From Castellaniella sp049673105 (GTDB lineage Bacteria; Pseudomonadota; Gammaproteobacteria; Burkholderiales; Burkholderiaceae_B): a DNA stretch of 64,000 nt. Position 1 is the first letter of the stretch. Each line of letters opens with the position of its first letter. The stretch spans positions 1-64,000 of the forward strand of contig NZ_JBATXG010000014.1 in assembly GCF_049673105.1 (NCBI RefSeq), in the 5' to 3' direction. Shown piece after piece: positions 17,242-25,336 of the stretch. Both the position numbers and the translations under genes were made by a program. The notes beneath the pieces were generated by a model, which was not told where the DNA came from, made no database searches, and saw nothing but the letters and a program-made list of their open reading frames with translations.

Positions 17242-18578
17242 GGCTGCGTTTTCTCTGCCATGTCCGCCAGGATCTTCAGGGTTCTGCGATACAGCATCAG
17301 CGCCCGACCCAGGTTGACGATCAGCACGCTGCTGGCCAGGATCATCAAGGGCCCGGCTGCCTGAGCGGCGGGGGCCCAACCTGTGGCGGCCAGCGTCCAT
17401 GACACGGCCACCAGAGCATACAGCGCGACGTGCCATTGGCCGGCTGCGGCGGGGATATAGGCCGCCATCTTGGGCAGGATCTTCAGGTAGATGCGCGCCT
17501 GGGCCGGATCATGGTCCGGGATCACGCGGGCATCCTGAGCATGTTTCCACAGCAGAAAGGGCACGATCTTGTACAGCATGCCGTGGACGATCGATCCCAG
17601 GCCGCCGACGATCAGCAAAACGCCCAACACCATTGCAGCTTGCGGGGCCTGACCGTGGCGCAGCCAGATCCAGGCCGGCGCACAGGCCAGCAGGCAGATC
17701 AGCCCGGTGAACCAGAACAGCGTGGTGGGTTCGGCGGTCGGGCGTTTGCGCGTGCCCAGCCGATGCAGAGACGTGCCGATCCAGCTGACATAGGCGCCGG
17801 CAAGCAGCAGTTCGACCGTCTCGCGCATCAAGTGCGGCAGGCCGGTGGAGGCATCCAGCGCCGTCCAGGCCACCAGCAGGCCGGGGATCAGCAGGGGTAG
17901 CCAGCGAGTGACGGATTTCGGGTAGATTTCCGTCAGTTGAAAGATCGGCAGCAGCTGAAAAGACATGCCCATCAGCAGCAGCCCGCCCCAGCCCAGCAGC
18001 CCCCACAGGATGTGGCCGCCGGCCCAGCCGGGCAGAGCCGTGCCCGCACCCAGGGCGCCGGCCATGCTCAGGCCGATGAGGACAGTCAAGGCCAGCGCCG
18101 CCAGGGCGCCGCGCACGGGAACGAGAATTTCCCGCGCGCCCTTGTACACCTGCCGCCGCTGGCGCCACAGCGCCAGGCTGACGGCGCCCAGATAGATGGC
18201 AAAGGCCGCCCCCAGCAGCGCGACGGCAGCCAGCCAGGCGGGGGGCGCCCACCACAAAAAGCCTGTCACCAGCGCCAATGTGCCCACCGTCAGCAAAGCG
18301 TGGACGGTCGCGGCCACAGCGCGCGCCGGAGTGACAGCCACATTGCACGCCACTGCCAGAATCTGGATCAGGGCGCCCAGCATGGCGCTGCCCAGAATGC
18401 CCAGGGTCCAGAGGTGCGTCATTGCCAGCGTGGCTCTGTCCCAGCGGGACATGAAGGCCTGCGGATCCGACCAGGTCGCCAGCAGCCCGGCCAGCAAGCC
18501 AAATACCGGCACGTTCAGGAAGAAGGGCAGGGGTACGCCCAGGGCGGGCGTTTTGTCGAAATCCAGGGCGCGCTGCAT
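17238..18578 (-). CDS. Multi-pass membrane protein, NnrS/heme-copper-oxidase-like
   Basis: 446 aa with about 12 hydrophobic helices. Histidines recur at helix ends in a repeated style: THLWTLGILGSAMLGALIQILAV, GGHILWGLLGWGGLLLMGMSFQLLPIF, GSIVHGMLYKIVPFLLWKH. Such patterns are seen in NnrS and in remote relatives of oxidase subunit I, which suggests heme or metal binding; I infer this rather than recognise a named family. The start at 18578 (MQRALDFDKT) lies 2 bp after the DUF2249 stop, so the two form an operon. The upstream FNR-type box and the adjacent dnr-like gene point to anaerobic or nitrogen-oxide metabolism. Confidence 0.7.
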   Translation of the reverse strand: MQRALDFDKTPALGVPLPFFLNVPVFGLLAGLLATWSDPQAFMSRWDRATLAMTHLWTLGILGSAMLGALIQILAVACNVAVTPARAVAATVHALLTVGTLALVTGFLWWAPPAWLAAVALLGAAFAIYLGAVSLALWRQRRQVYKGAREILVPVRGALAALALTVLIGLSMAGALGAGTALPGWAGGHILWGLLGWGGLLLMGMSFQLLPIFQLTEIYPKSVTRWLPLLIPGLLVAWTALDASTGLPHLMRETVELLLAGAYVSWIGTSLHRLGTRKRPTAEPTTLFWFTGLICLLACAPAWIWLRHGQAPQAAMVLGVLLIVGGLGSIVHGMLYKIVPFLLWKHAQDARVIPDHDPAQARIYLKILPKMAAYIPAAAGQWHVALYALVAVSWTLAATGWAPAAQAAGPLMILASSVLIVNLGRALMLYRRTLKILADMAEKTQP

Positions 18579-18580
18579 GA

Positions 18581-18802
18581 TCAACCGATCCAGATCGTGA
18601 CTTGGAAATGCGTTTCTTCGAAGGTGCATTCGTGCTGGAAGCCGTCGCGGTCCAGCATGGTGTACAAGGGATAAGGTTCCCGGTCGATCAGCATGTGCAG
18701 CCGCTGATCGGGGGCCAGGTCGGCCAGCGCCTCCAGGCATTGTTCCAGGGGTTCGGGCGGGGGCAGACCGCGTACGTCCAGGGTGATGTCGGGCAGGGCC
18801 AT
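18581..18802 (-). CDS. DUF2249 (TusA-like fold) small protein
   Basis: 73 aa: the N-terminal motif TLDVRGLPPPEPLEQCLEAL is the TusA/SirA-like DUF2249 signature, and the rest keeps the family pattern (LIDREPYPLYTMLDRDGFQ). One cysteine is present (C22). DUF2249 proteins are usually found with hemerythrin, denitrification or NO-response genes, and their chemistry is not settled. It is translated just before the membrane protein at 17238-18578. Confidence 0.85.
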   Translation of the reverse strand: MALPDITLDVRGLPPPEPLEQCLEALADLAPDQRLHMLIDREPYPLYTMLDRDGFQHECTFEETHFQVTIWIG

Positions 18803-18887
18803 GAAAAGTCCTTTCAGAAGAAGCTGCTACCTTACACGATGAGGGGCGGGGAAGCGGCCTAAAACCGTATATCAAACACCGCTTCCC

Positions 18888-18901
18888 TTGATGCGGATTA
18901 A
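18888..18901. promoter_or_regulatory. FNR/Dnr-type box between DUF2249 operon and ubiU
   Basis: TTGAT-GCGG-ATTAA has one mismatch from TTGAT-n4-ATCAA. For the rightward ubiUVT operon, the hexamer CATAGT at 18924-18929 is exactly at the class II -10 position. In the leftward direction only a poor -10 (TTTTAG) is at the matching distance. An isolated half site, ATCAA at 18871-18875, lies nearby. Confidence 0.72.
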
Positions 18902-18999
18902 GGCCTTGGCCGGCAAGACAGGGCATAGTGCCGACTGTTGCCGATGCAGGACACCAGCGGCATGTTCCGCCTGCACGGCTTGAACCGTCAGGATGCCCC

Positions 19000-20055
19000 A
19001 TGTCTGCATTACCTTCCTCTACCCGCCCTGGCGTAGTGCATCGCCACGATCATTCCGACTTTGAACTGGTCTGTCCAGCCGGCAGCCTGCCCGCGCTGAA
19101 ATCCGCCGTGGACGAGGGCGCCGATTGCGTCTACCTGGGCTTTCGGGATGCCACTAACGCGCGCAACTTCGCCGGCCTGAATTTCGACGCCGCCGCCATC
19201 GCTCAGGGCATCCGTTATGCTCACGACCGGCAGCGCAAGGTTTTTCTGGCCTTGAATACCTATCCCCAGCCCGACGCCTGGCGCGTGTGGCAGACCGCTG
19301 TCGATCAGGCAGCCGATGCCGGTGTGGATGCCGTCATCATGGCCGATCCGGGTCTGATGGCCTATGCCCATGCCCGCTACCCCGATCTGCGTCTGCACCT
19401 GTCCGTGCAGGGGTCGGCGACCAATTACGAAGCCATCCAGTTCTATCACGAACGCTTTGGCGTGGCCCGCGCCGTGCTGCCGCGCGTACTGTCGGTGGCC
19501 CAGGTGCAGCAGGTCTGCGAAAACAGCCCGGTCGAAATCGAGGTCTTCGGTTTCGGCAGTCTGTGCGTCATGGTCGAAGGCCGCTGCGCCCTGTCGTCCT
19601 ACGCGACCGGCGAATCGCCCAATACGCACGGCGTCTGTTCCCCCGCCAAACACGTGCGCTGGCAGCAGACCGATCGGGGTCTGGAATCCCGCCTGAACAA
19701 CGTGCTGATCGACCGCTACGACCAAGCCGAGAACGCCGGCTATCCCACCCTGTGCAAAGGCCGCTTCGACGTGGCCGGTGAAAACTACTACGCCCTGGAA
19801 GAACCCACCAGTCTGAACACGCTGGAATTGCTGCCCAGGCTGATGGCGATGGGTGTGCGGGCGATCAAGATCGAAGGCCGCCAGCGCAGCCCGGCCTATG
19901 TGGCCCAGGTCACGCGGGTGTGGCGCCAGGCCATCGATCAGGCTCGTACCAACCCGGCGCGCTATTCCGTGCATCCGTCCTGGATGGCCGAATTGAACAA
20001 GGTCGCCGAAGGGCAACAGCACACGCTGGGCGCGTACAACCGCCCCTGGAAATAA
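19000..20055 (+). CDS. ubiU: O2-independent ubiquinone hydroxylation factor UbiU
   Basis: Peptidase U32-family protein that, with UbiV, carries out ubiquinone ring hydroxylations without O2. It has 351 aa. The four iron-sulfur ligands are C189, C196, C213 and C252. Their spacing (7, 17, 39) is identical to that described for E. coli UbiU. I chose the ATG at 19000, preceded by AGGA at 18990-18993, over an upstream in-frame start at 18928 that overlaps the promoter -10. ubiV and ubiT follow, and an FNR-type box precedes. Confidence 0.95.
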   Translation: MSALPSSTRPGVVHRHDHSDFELVCPAGSLPALKSAVDEGADCVYLGFRDATNARNFAGLNFDAAAIAQGIRYAHDRQRKVFLALNTYPQPDAWRVWQTAVDQAADAGVDAVIMADPGLMAYAHARYPDLRLHLSVQGSATNYEAIQFYHERFGVARAVLPRVLSVAQVQQVCENSPVEIEVFGFGSLCVMVEGRCALSSYATGESPNTHGVCSPAKHVRWQQTDRGLESRLNNVLIDRYDQAENAGYPTLCKGRFDVAGENYYALEEPTSLNTLELLPRLMAMGVRAIKIEGRQRSPAYVAQVTRVWRQAIDQARTNPARYSVHPSWMAELNKVAEGQQHTLGAYNRPWK

Positions 20056-20128
20056 ACGTTCATCACATGCAGGCGGATCAGGCTGGCCCCAGCAGGCCGC
20101 CGCGCCTGGCCTCGTCAGGAAAAACATC

Positions 20129-21082
20129 ATGAAACTCGCTTTGGGTCCTTTGCAGTACTACTGGCCGCGGGTCGCCACGCTGGAATTCTATGCATCGGTC
20201 TGCGACTGGCCGGTGGATATCGTCTATCTGGGCGAGACCGTCTGTTCCCGGCGTCACGAATTGCGCTTGCCCGACTGGATCGAGGTCGCCGACATGCTCG
20301 CCCAGGCCGGCAAGACGCCGATCCTGTCCACGCAGGTGTTGCTGGAATCCGGCAACGACCTGAACATCCTGCGCAAGATCACCGAAAACGAACGCTACGG
20401 CATCGAAGCCAACGACATGGGGGCGGTGCATCGGATGAGTGGGCGGCCATTCGTTGGGGGGCCGTTCTTGAATATCTATAGCAAACCCACGTTGGATGTG
20501 ATCGCCGCCCAGGGCGCGACGCGCTGGGTGATGCCCCTGGAAATGGGGCGCGACAGCCTGGCGACGCTGCAGCGGGACCGCCCGGCGGGCCTGCAGACGG
20601 AAGTCTTTGCCTATGGCCGCATGCCGCTGGCGTTTTCCGCCCGCTGCTTTACCGCGCGCAATCGCAATTTCCCCAAGGACAACTGTCAGTACGTCTGCAT
20701 GGATCACCCTGATGGGCTGCTGCTGGAAACCAAGGAATCCCAGGCCTTCCTGACGATCAACGGCATCCAGACGCAGTCGGCGCTGGTGAACACCCTGATC
20801 CACGAACTGGACGAACTGCGCAGCCTGGGCGTGGATGTGCTGCGCCTGAGCCCCCAGTCGCAGCACATGGATCAGGTTGTGGCGGCTTTCAGGGCCGTGC
20901 TGGACGGGCAGGAATCCGCTGCCGCCGCGCATGAACGGCTGGTGCCCCTGATGCCGGCGGGCCCCTGTAATGGCTACTGGCATGGGCGGCCTGGCCTGGA
21001 CATGGTGCTGCCGGGCGGGGTCGTCGCATCGTCGGCACCGGATGTCCACGCCCCTGGCGTCAAGGCGCGCGTCGTCGCCTGA
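20129..21082 (+). CDS. ubiV: O2-independent ubiquinone hydroxylation factor UbiV
   Basis: Partner of UbiU, U32-family, 317 aa. The [4Fe-4S] ligands are C39 (TVCSRRHE) and C173, C186 and C190 (ARCFTARNRNFPKDNCQYVC). The last three have the 13 and 4 spacing of E. coli UbiV. It lies 73 bp after ubiU and 37 bp before ubiT. It acts in the cytosol with UbiU as a heterodimer in studied bacteria. Confidence 0.95.
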   Translation: MKLALGPLQYYWPRVATLEFYASVCDWPVDIVYLGETVCSRRHELRLPDWIEVADMLAQAGKTPILSTQVLLESGNDLNILRKITENERYGIEANDMGAVHRMSGRPFVGGPFLNIYSKPTLDVIAAQGATRWVMPLEMGRDSLATLQRDRPAGLQTEVFAYGRMPLAFSARCFTARNRNFPKDNCQYVCMDHPDGLLLETKESQAFLTINGIQTQSALVNTLIHELDELRSLGVDVLRLSPQSQHMDQVVAAFRAVLDGQESAAAAHERLVPLMPAGPCNGYWHGRPGLDMVLPGGVVASSAPDVHAPGVKARVVA

Positions 21083-21119
21083 TGCGCCGCGTCCCCTCCG
21101 TCTTTTCACGAGTCTGAAC

Positions 21120-21623
21120 ATGCAAAATCCCAGCAATCCCGTCTATCGCATTCCTCAGCCCCTGGCTCAGGTTCTGGGGCGCCTGCCTCGCTACCCCGGT
21201 TCCAGGCTGTTCGTCGCCGGGTTGAATCTGGTGCTGGCGCGCCATTTGCACCCGGACACCCTGCATATGCTGGAAGGCCGATCGCTGCGTATTCAGGTCG
21301 CCGACGCGCAGGTCTGTTTTGATTACACCTGGCGCGACCGGGCCTTCCGAGCGGCCCGGCACGGCGATGCCGCGCCGGATCTGACATTGCGTGCGGACGC
21401 CGTGGATTTCTATCATCTGCTGCAGCGGACCGAAGACCCGGATACGCTCTTTTTCAGCCGCCGCCTGGTGATCGAGGGCGACACCGAATTGGGGCTGATG
21501 GTGAAAAACACGCTGGATGCCATCGACATGGCGGTGTTCCACCCGAAAGTCGTGTTGCGCGATGTCTTGAAGGGATTGCGGCCCGGTGCAAAACCGGATG
21601 CCGAATGGGGTTACAGGGCCTGA
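21120..21623 (+). CDS. ubiT: Anaerobic ubiquinone biosynthesis accessory factor UbiT
   Basis: 167-aa SCP2-domain lipid carrier, the anaerobic counterpart of UbiJ. The SCP2 core runs from about residue 40 (MLEGRSLRIQVADAQVCFDYTW … DLTLRADAVDFYHLLQRTEDPDTLFFSRRLVIEGDTELGL). The start at 21120 (MQNPSNPVYRI) gives the family length. The ubiU-ubiV-ubiT order and the upstream FNR-type box support O2-independent quinone synthesis during anaerobic respiration. Confidence 0.93.
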   Translation: MQNPSNPVYRIPQPLAQVLGRLPRYPGSRLFVAGLNLVLARHLHPDTLHMLEGRSLRIQVADAQVCFDYTWRDRAFRAARHGDAAPDLTLRADAVDFYHLLQRTEDPDTLFFSRRLVIEGDTELGLMVKNTLDAIDMAVFHPKVVLRDVLKGLRPGAKPDAEWGYRA

Positions 21624-21715
21624 TATTGGTCCCGTGTTGCATCCTGTCGCTTGAGCAGTCAGACTGCAAGGGCGCGCGCCTGCCATCAGCGGGTGCCGCG
21701 TCACAGGAGCAATGC

Positions 21716-23038
21716 ATGACGAATATTTCTCAGGCCCGATACCCCGGCCTGCCAGCGGGGCTGACGCAAGGTCAGCCCTTGCTTTGGCTGAATCCCGGCT
21801 ATGACCCTCAGGCTGATGGCCGACAAACCGGCCTGGATCCTCAGATCGCCGAAGACCGCTTCACCCGTTGCGCCGGCTTGTTGGCGCAGATGTTTCCCGA
21901 ACTGCAGGCGGGCGGCGGTCGCTTGTCGTCGCCGTTGACGGCGATCCCCCATTTGCGGGATGCCTTGACCCGCGCGCCGGTCGCCGGCGCCTGGCTGCTG
22001 AAGCGCGACGATGCCTTGCCGGTGGCCGGTTCGGTCAAGGCGCGGGGCGGTTTTCATGAAATCCTGTCTTTGGCGGAACGGATCGCCGCCGAAGCCGACT
22101 TGCTGCCGGATGGGGCGGACCGTCTGGTATTGGCCGGTCCGGCGGCTCAAGCCGTGCTGGGGCGCCATGCCGTCGCGGTGGGCAGCACCGGTAATCTGGG
22201 CCTGAGCATCGGCCTGATCGGCGCGGGCCTGGGGCTGCGCGCAGTGGTGCACATGTCGGCGGACGCCAAGGAATGGAAAAAACAGCGCCTGCGGGCGCGC
22301 GGCATCGAAGTCGTCGAACACCAAGGGGATTATGCGGCAGCCGTGGCGGCGGGGCGGGCCATTGCCCAGGCCGATCCGCTGATGCATTTCGTCGATGACG
22401 AGCATTCCGAGGCCTTGTTCCTGGGGTATGCGGCTGCCGCGCATGAATTGCAGGCGCAGCTGCAGACGGCAGGCCGCCGGGTGGACGCCGAGCATCCGCT
22501 GTTCGTCTATCTGCCCTGCGGGGTCGGCGGTGCGCCGGGCGGGATTCTGTATGGCCTGAAACGGCTGTTCGGGGCGCACGTGCACGGGTTTTTCGTCGAG
22601 CCGACAGCGTCGCCCTGCATGCTGGTGCAGTTGGCCTGCGGCGTGCAGCAGCCGGTGTCGGTTTATGACGTCGGTCTGGACAATCGCACCGATGCCGACG
22701 GGCTGGCGGTGGGGCTGGCCTCGCCGCTGGTGGCGCCCTTGATGGCGTCCTTGCTGTCGGGGGTGTTCACCGTGGCCGAAGACACCTTCTATGCCGACGC
22801 CTGGCGCCTGGAAGACACCGAGGGCATCTATATCGAACCGTCGGCGGCGACCGGCTTGCGCGGGCCGCTGCAGGTGCTGGATACGCCGCAGGGCCGGGCC
22901 TATCTGCAAAGCCAGGGGCTGGCTTCCGTCATGGATCAGGCCACCCATGTGATCTGGAGCACCGGCGGTTCCCTGGTGCCGGAGGACATCCGCCAGGGTT
23001 TTCGCCAGCGCGGACGCCAGGCCGCCGGCGTCGCCTAA
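21716..23038 (+). CDS. dsdA: D-serine ammonia-lyase (DsdA-type)
   Basis: PLP fold type II enzyme of 440 aa that converts D-serine to pyruvate and ammonia. The PLP lysine lies in PVAGSVKARGGFHEIL, and a Gly-rich phosphate loop follows (PCGVGGAPGG). The asparagine loop GSTGNLGLSIG is present. The ATG at 21716 has CAGGAGC at 21704-21710. It is followed after 53 bp by an alanine racemase. No DsdC-type regulator or DsdX permease is adjacent. Confidence 0.9.
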   Translation: MTNISQARYPGLPAGLTQGQPLLWLNPGYDPQADGRQTGLDPQIAEDRFTRCAGLLAQMFPELQAGGGRLSSPLTAIPHLRDALTRAPVAGAWLLKRDDALPVAGSVKARGGFHEILSLAERIAAEADLLPDGADRLVLAGPAAQAVLGRHAVAVGSTGNLGLSIGLIGAGLGLRAVVHMSADAKEWKKQRLRARGIEVVEHQGDYAAAVAAGRAIAQADPLMHFVDDEHSEALFLGYAAAAHELQAQLQTAGRRVDAEHPLFVYLPCGVGGAPGGILYGLKRLFGAHVHGFFVEPTASPCMLVQLACGVQQPVSVYDVGLDNRTDADGLAVGLASPLVAPLMASLLSGVFTVAEDTFYADAWRLEDTEGIYIEPSAATGLRGPLQVLDTPQGRAYLQSQGLASVMDQATHVIWSTGGSLVPEDIRQGFRQRGRQAAGVA

Positions 23039-23091
23039 GACTGCCTGGCGGGTCGCGGCGCGGCGAGGGTTTTTTTTGTGGGGGGAAAGCC

Positions 23092-24207
23092 ATGTCACGC
23101 CCGATTCTGGCCACGATCCATATTCCGGCTCTGGCGCATAACCTGCAGGTGGTGGCCCACCGGCTGCGCAGCGGTGCCGCCGGAAAGCCCGCCCGGATCT
23201 GGGCGGTCGTCAAAGCCTATGGGTATGGGCATGGTCTGGAAGCCGCCGTACAAGGTTTTGCCCAGGCCGACGGCCTGGCCCTGCTGGATCTGCATGAGGC
23301 GCTTCGCTGCCGGGAACTGGGCTGGCAGCGACCGATCCTGTTGCTGGAAGGCTTCTTCCGCTCATCGGACCTGGACGTGATGGCCCGGCATGGCATCAGT
23401 ACGGTGCTGCATAGCCAGGCCCAGCTTGCCATGCTGGCCGCCTGGTCGGGGCCGGGCAGCATCGATGCCCATGTGATGCTCAATTCCGGCATGCATCGCT
23501 TGGGGTTTCAGCCGCAGGAATTCCGTGCGGCCTACGATCAAGCGCGGGCCTTGCAGCAGCGCGGCATGCTGGGTGCCGTCGGCAAAATGACCCATTTTGC
23601 CCGCGCGGATGACGATCTGCTCGTGACGCGGGATCAATTGGCCTGCTTTACCCGATTGGCCGCGGATCTGCCGGGGCCGACCAGCGTCTGCAATTCGGCG
23701 GCGGTCCTGGATCCTGGCCTGGCCGCCGCCGTGCCGGGGGACGAGCAGTGGGTGCGGCCCGGCATCTGCCTGTACGGGGCGTCGCCTTATGTGGGCCGGA
23801 ATGCCGAATCCCTGGATTTGCAGCCCGCCATGACGCTCACATCCGAACTGATCAGCACCCATGTCCTGCCTGCGGGGCAAGCCATCGGTTATGGTCACGC
23901 CTTTCGCACGGATCGCGATATGCGGGTGGGTATCGTGGCCTGCGGCTATGCAGATGGTTATCCCCGCCATGCCATCACCGGCACGCCGATCACGGTGGCC
24001 GGGGTCCATACCCGCGTGGTGGGGCGGGTGTCCATGGATATGCTGTCCGTCGATCTGGATTCTGTGCCGGCGGCGGATATTGGTTCGCCTGTCGTGCTGT
24101 GGGGCGTGGGCGGGCCGTCTGTGGACGAGGTCTCCTGGTCGTCCAGCACCATCGCCAATGATGTGTTGGCCGGTCTGACGCAGCGGGTACGGCGTGTGCT
24201 GGGATAG
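23092..24207 (+). CDS. alr: Alanine racemase
   Basis: Fold type III PLP enzyme, 371 aa, interconverting L- and D-alanine for peptidoglycan or D-alanine catabolism. The PLP lysine is in AVVKAYGYGHG. The C-terminal domain has GYADGYPRH and VGRVSMDMLSVDL with the second catalytic region. It follows the D-serine dehydratase on the same strand and converges with nrdG, with 27 bp between the stops. Whether it acts as the biosynthetic Alr or the catabolic DadX cannot be decided here; no dadA is nearby. Confidence 0.93.
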   Translation: MSRPILATIHIPALAHNLQVVAHRLRSGAAGKPARIWAVVKAYGYGHGLEAAVQGFAQADGLALLDLHEALRCRELGWQRPILLLEGFFRSSDLDVMARHGISTVLHSQAQLAMLAAWSGPGSIDAHVMLNSGMHRLGFQPQEFRAAYDQARALQQRGMLGAVGKMTHFARADDDLLVTRDQLACFTRLAADLPGPTSVCNSAAVLDPGLAAAVPGDEQWVRPGICLYGASPYVGRNAESLDLQPAMTLTSELISTHVLPAGQAIGYGHAFRTDRDMRVGIVACGYADGYPRHAITGTPITVAGVHTRVVGRVSMDMLSVDLDSVPAADIGSPVVLWGVGGPSVDEVSWSSSTIANDVLAGLTQRVRRVLG

Positions 24208-24234
24208 GGGCTGCACGGGCCAGGGGCCGACGGA

Positions 24235-25044
24235 TCAAGGACGCCGGATCTGAAACGAAGCAAACATCGCTGTCAGTGCTGCTCGGGTGGCATCGCCCGG
24301 CCAGTCTTGCAGGGATTGCCCTTGCGCGTTCAAGGCGCCATCAGCGCAGCCCTGAGGGCGAAAGATCTGCACCGCGTAGTTCGACACGCCCAGGTTCGCC
24401 AGCGAGCGGCCCAACGCCAGCAATTCCTCTGAGCTGATCAGATCCGGGTGCGCGGTGGTGCGGCATTCGAAGTTCACGCCGCTGTCCAGCACGGCTTGCA
24501 GGCTGGCGCGGGCCGGCGCGCCGCTGCCGGCTACCTGTGTGACACGTTCGTAGTGCTCGAAACCGGTCTTGATATCCAGGCCTACCCAATCCAGCAGAGG
24601 CAGCACTTGCGCCAGTCGGCGCGGGTGGGTGCCTCCGGTGTGCAGGCCGATGCGGTACCCCAGGCTGCGCGCCTGGCGGATGGCCTGATCCAGGCCGGGG
24701 TCCATCGTGGGTTCGCCGCCGCTGAAGACCACGCCGTCGATCAGGCCGACCCGGCGGCGCATGAACGCCATGATGTCGGTCCAGTCCAGAGGGCTGGCGG
24801 CGGTGCGCGGCTGCAGATGCGGGTTGTGGCAATAGCCGCAGCGCCAGGGGCAGCCCTGCACGAAGACCACTGCGGCCAGCAGGCCGGGGAAGTCAGTGGC
24901 GGTGAAGGGCGTCAGGCCGCCGACCTTGAGTTGCGGGACGCCGGCCGGCGGCGTGGCGCGGATGCGCTGGTGAACCGGGCGCTTGGCGGGTTCACCCCCG
25001 TCGCTGGCGGCTGCGGCGTGTCGGGCAAGGTCGGCGGCGTGCAT
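24235..25044 (-). CDS. nrdG: Anaerobic RNR-activating protein NrdG
   Basis: Radical SAM activase that makes the glycyl radical on NrdD. The cluster motif is C65-x3-C69-x2-C72 (GCPWRCGYCHNPH), with downstream FSGGEPTMDPGL. The protein is 269 aa, longer than E. coli NrdG (about 150) and closer to the longer NrdG2/PflA-like type. The N-terminal 40 residues are weakly conserved, so a later start is possible. It lies 13 bp after the small glycyl-radical gene, and the three genes form one leftward operon. Confidence 0.93.
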   Translation of the reverse strand: MHAADLARHAAAASDGGEPAKRPVHQRIRATPPAGVPQLKVGGLTPFTATDFPGLLAAVVFVQGCPWRCGYCHNPHLQPRTAASPLDWTDIMAFMRRRVGLIDGVVFSGGEPTMDPGLDQAIRQARSLGYRIGLHTGGTHPRRLAQVLPLLDWVGLDIKTGFEHYERVTQVAGSGAPARASLQAVLDSGVNFECRTTAHPDLISSEELLALGRSLANLGVSNYAVQIFRPQGCADGALNAQGQSLQDWPGDATRAALTAMFASFQIRRP

Positions 25045-25057
25045 GGCGGGCTCCGGA

Positions 25058-25240
25058 TCAGGCCGTGCGGGCGCCTGTCGCTGGGTCGGCAGGACGCTCG
25101 ACGAAGAAGCGGCGTTCGTGGAACTCGCCTTTCTTGCCGATGTTGAAGGACGAGACGGGGCGGTGGTAGCCCATGACGCGGGTCCAGATTTCGCATGGCT
25201 GGCGTTCGGCGTCGTTCAGAGTGAGGTGGGTGTTGGACAT
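25058..25240 (-). CDS. Stand-alone glycyl-radical domain of class III RNR
   Basis: 60-aa protein: residues 13-50 (QPCEIWTRVMGYHRPVSSFN … EFHERRFFVE) are the C-terminal glycyl-radical loop normally found at the end of NrdD. The radical glycine candidate is G24 in RVMGY. A clear AGGAG lies 9 nt before the ATG, so it is translated on its own. The reading frame is the same as the upstream nrdD; only one TGA (25337-25339) separates them, followed by about 30 sense codons with no similarity to either part. It should dock on the large chain as GrcA (YfiD) does on pyruvate formate-lyase. Confidence 0.85.
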   Translation of the reverse strand: MSNTHLTLNDAERQPCEIWTRVMGYHRPVSSFNIGKKGEFHERRFFVERPADPATGARTA

Positions 25241-25336
25241 GGTGATGTGCTCCTGAGGGGCGGATGAAATCGGACCGTGGTCCGGACGGAAAATGGGGTG
25301 AGTCAGAAGATGGGCGCACGACCGAGCCGGGATGAC

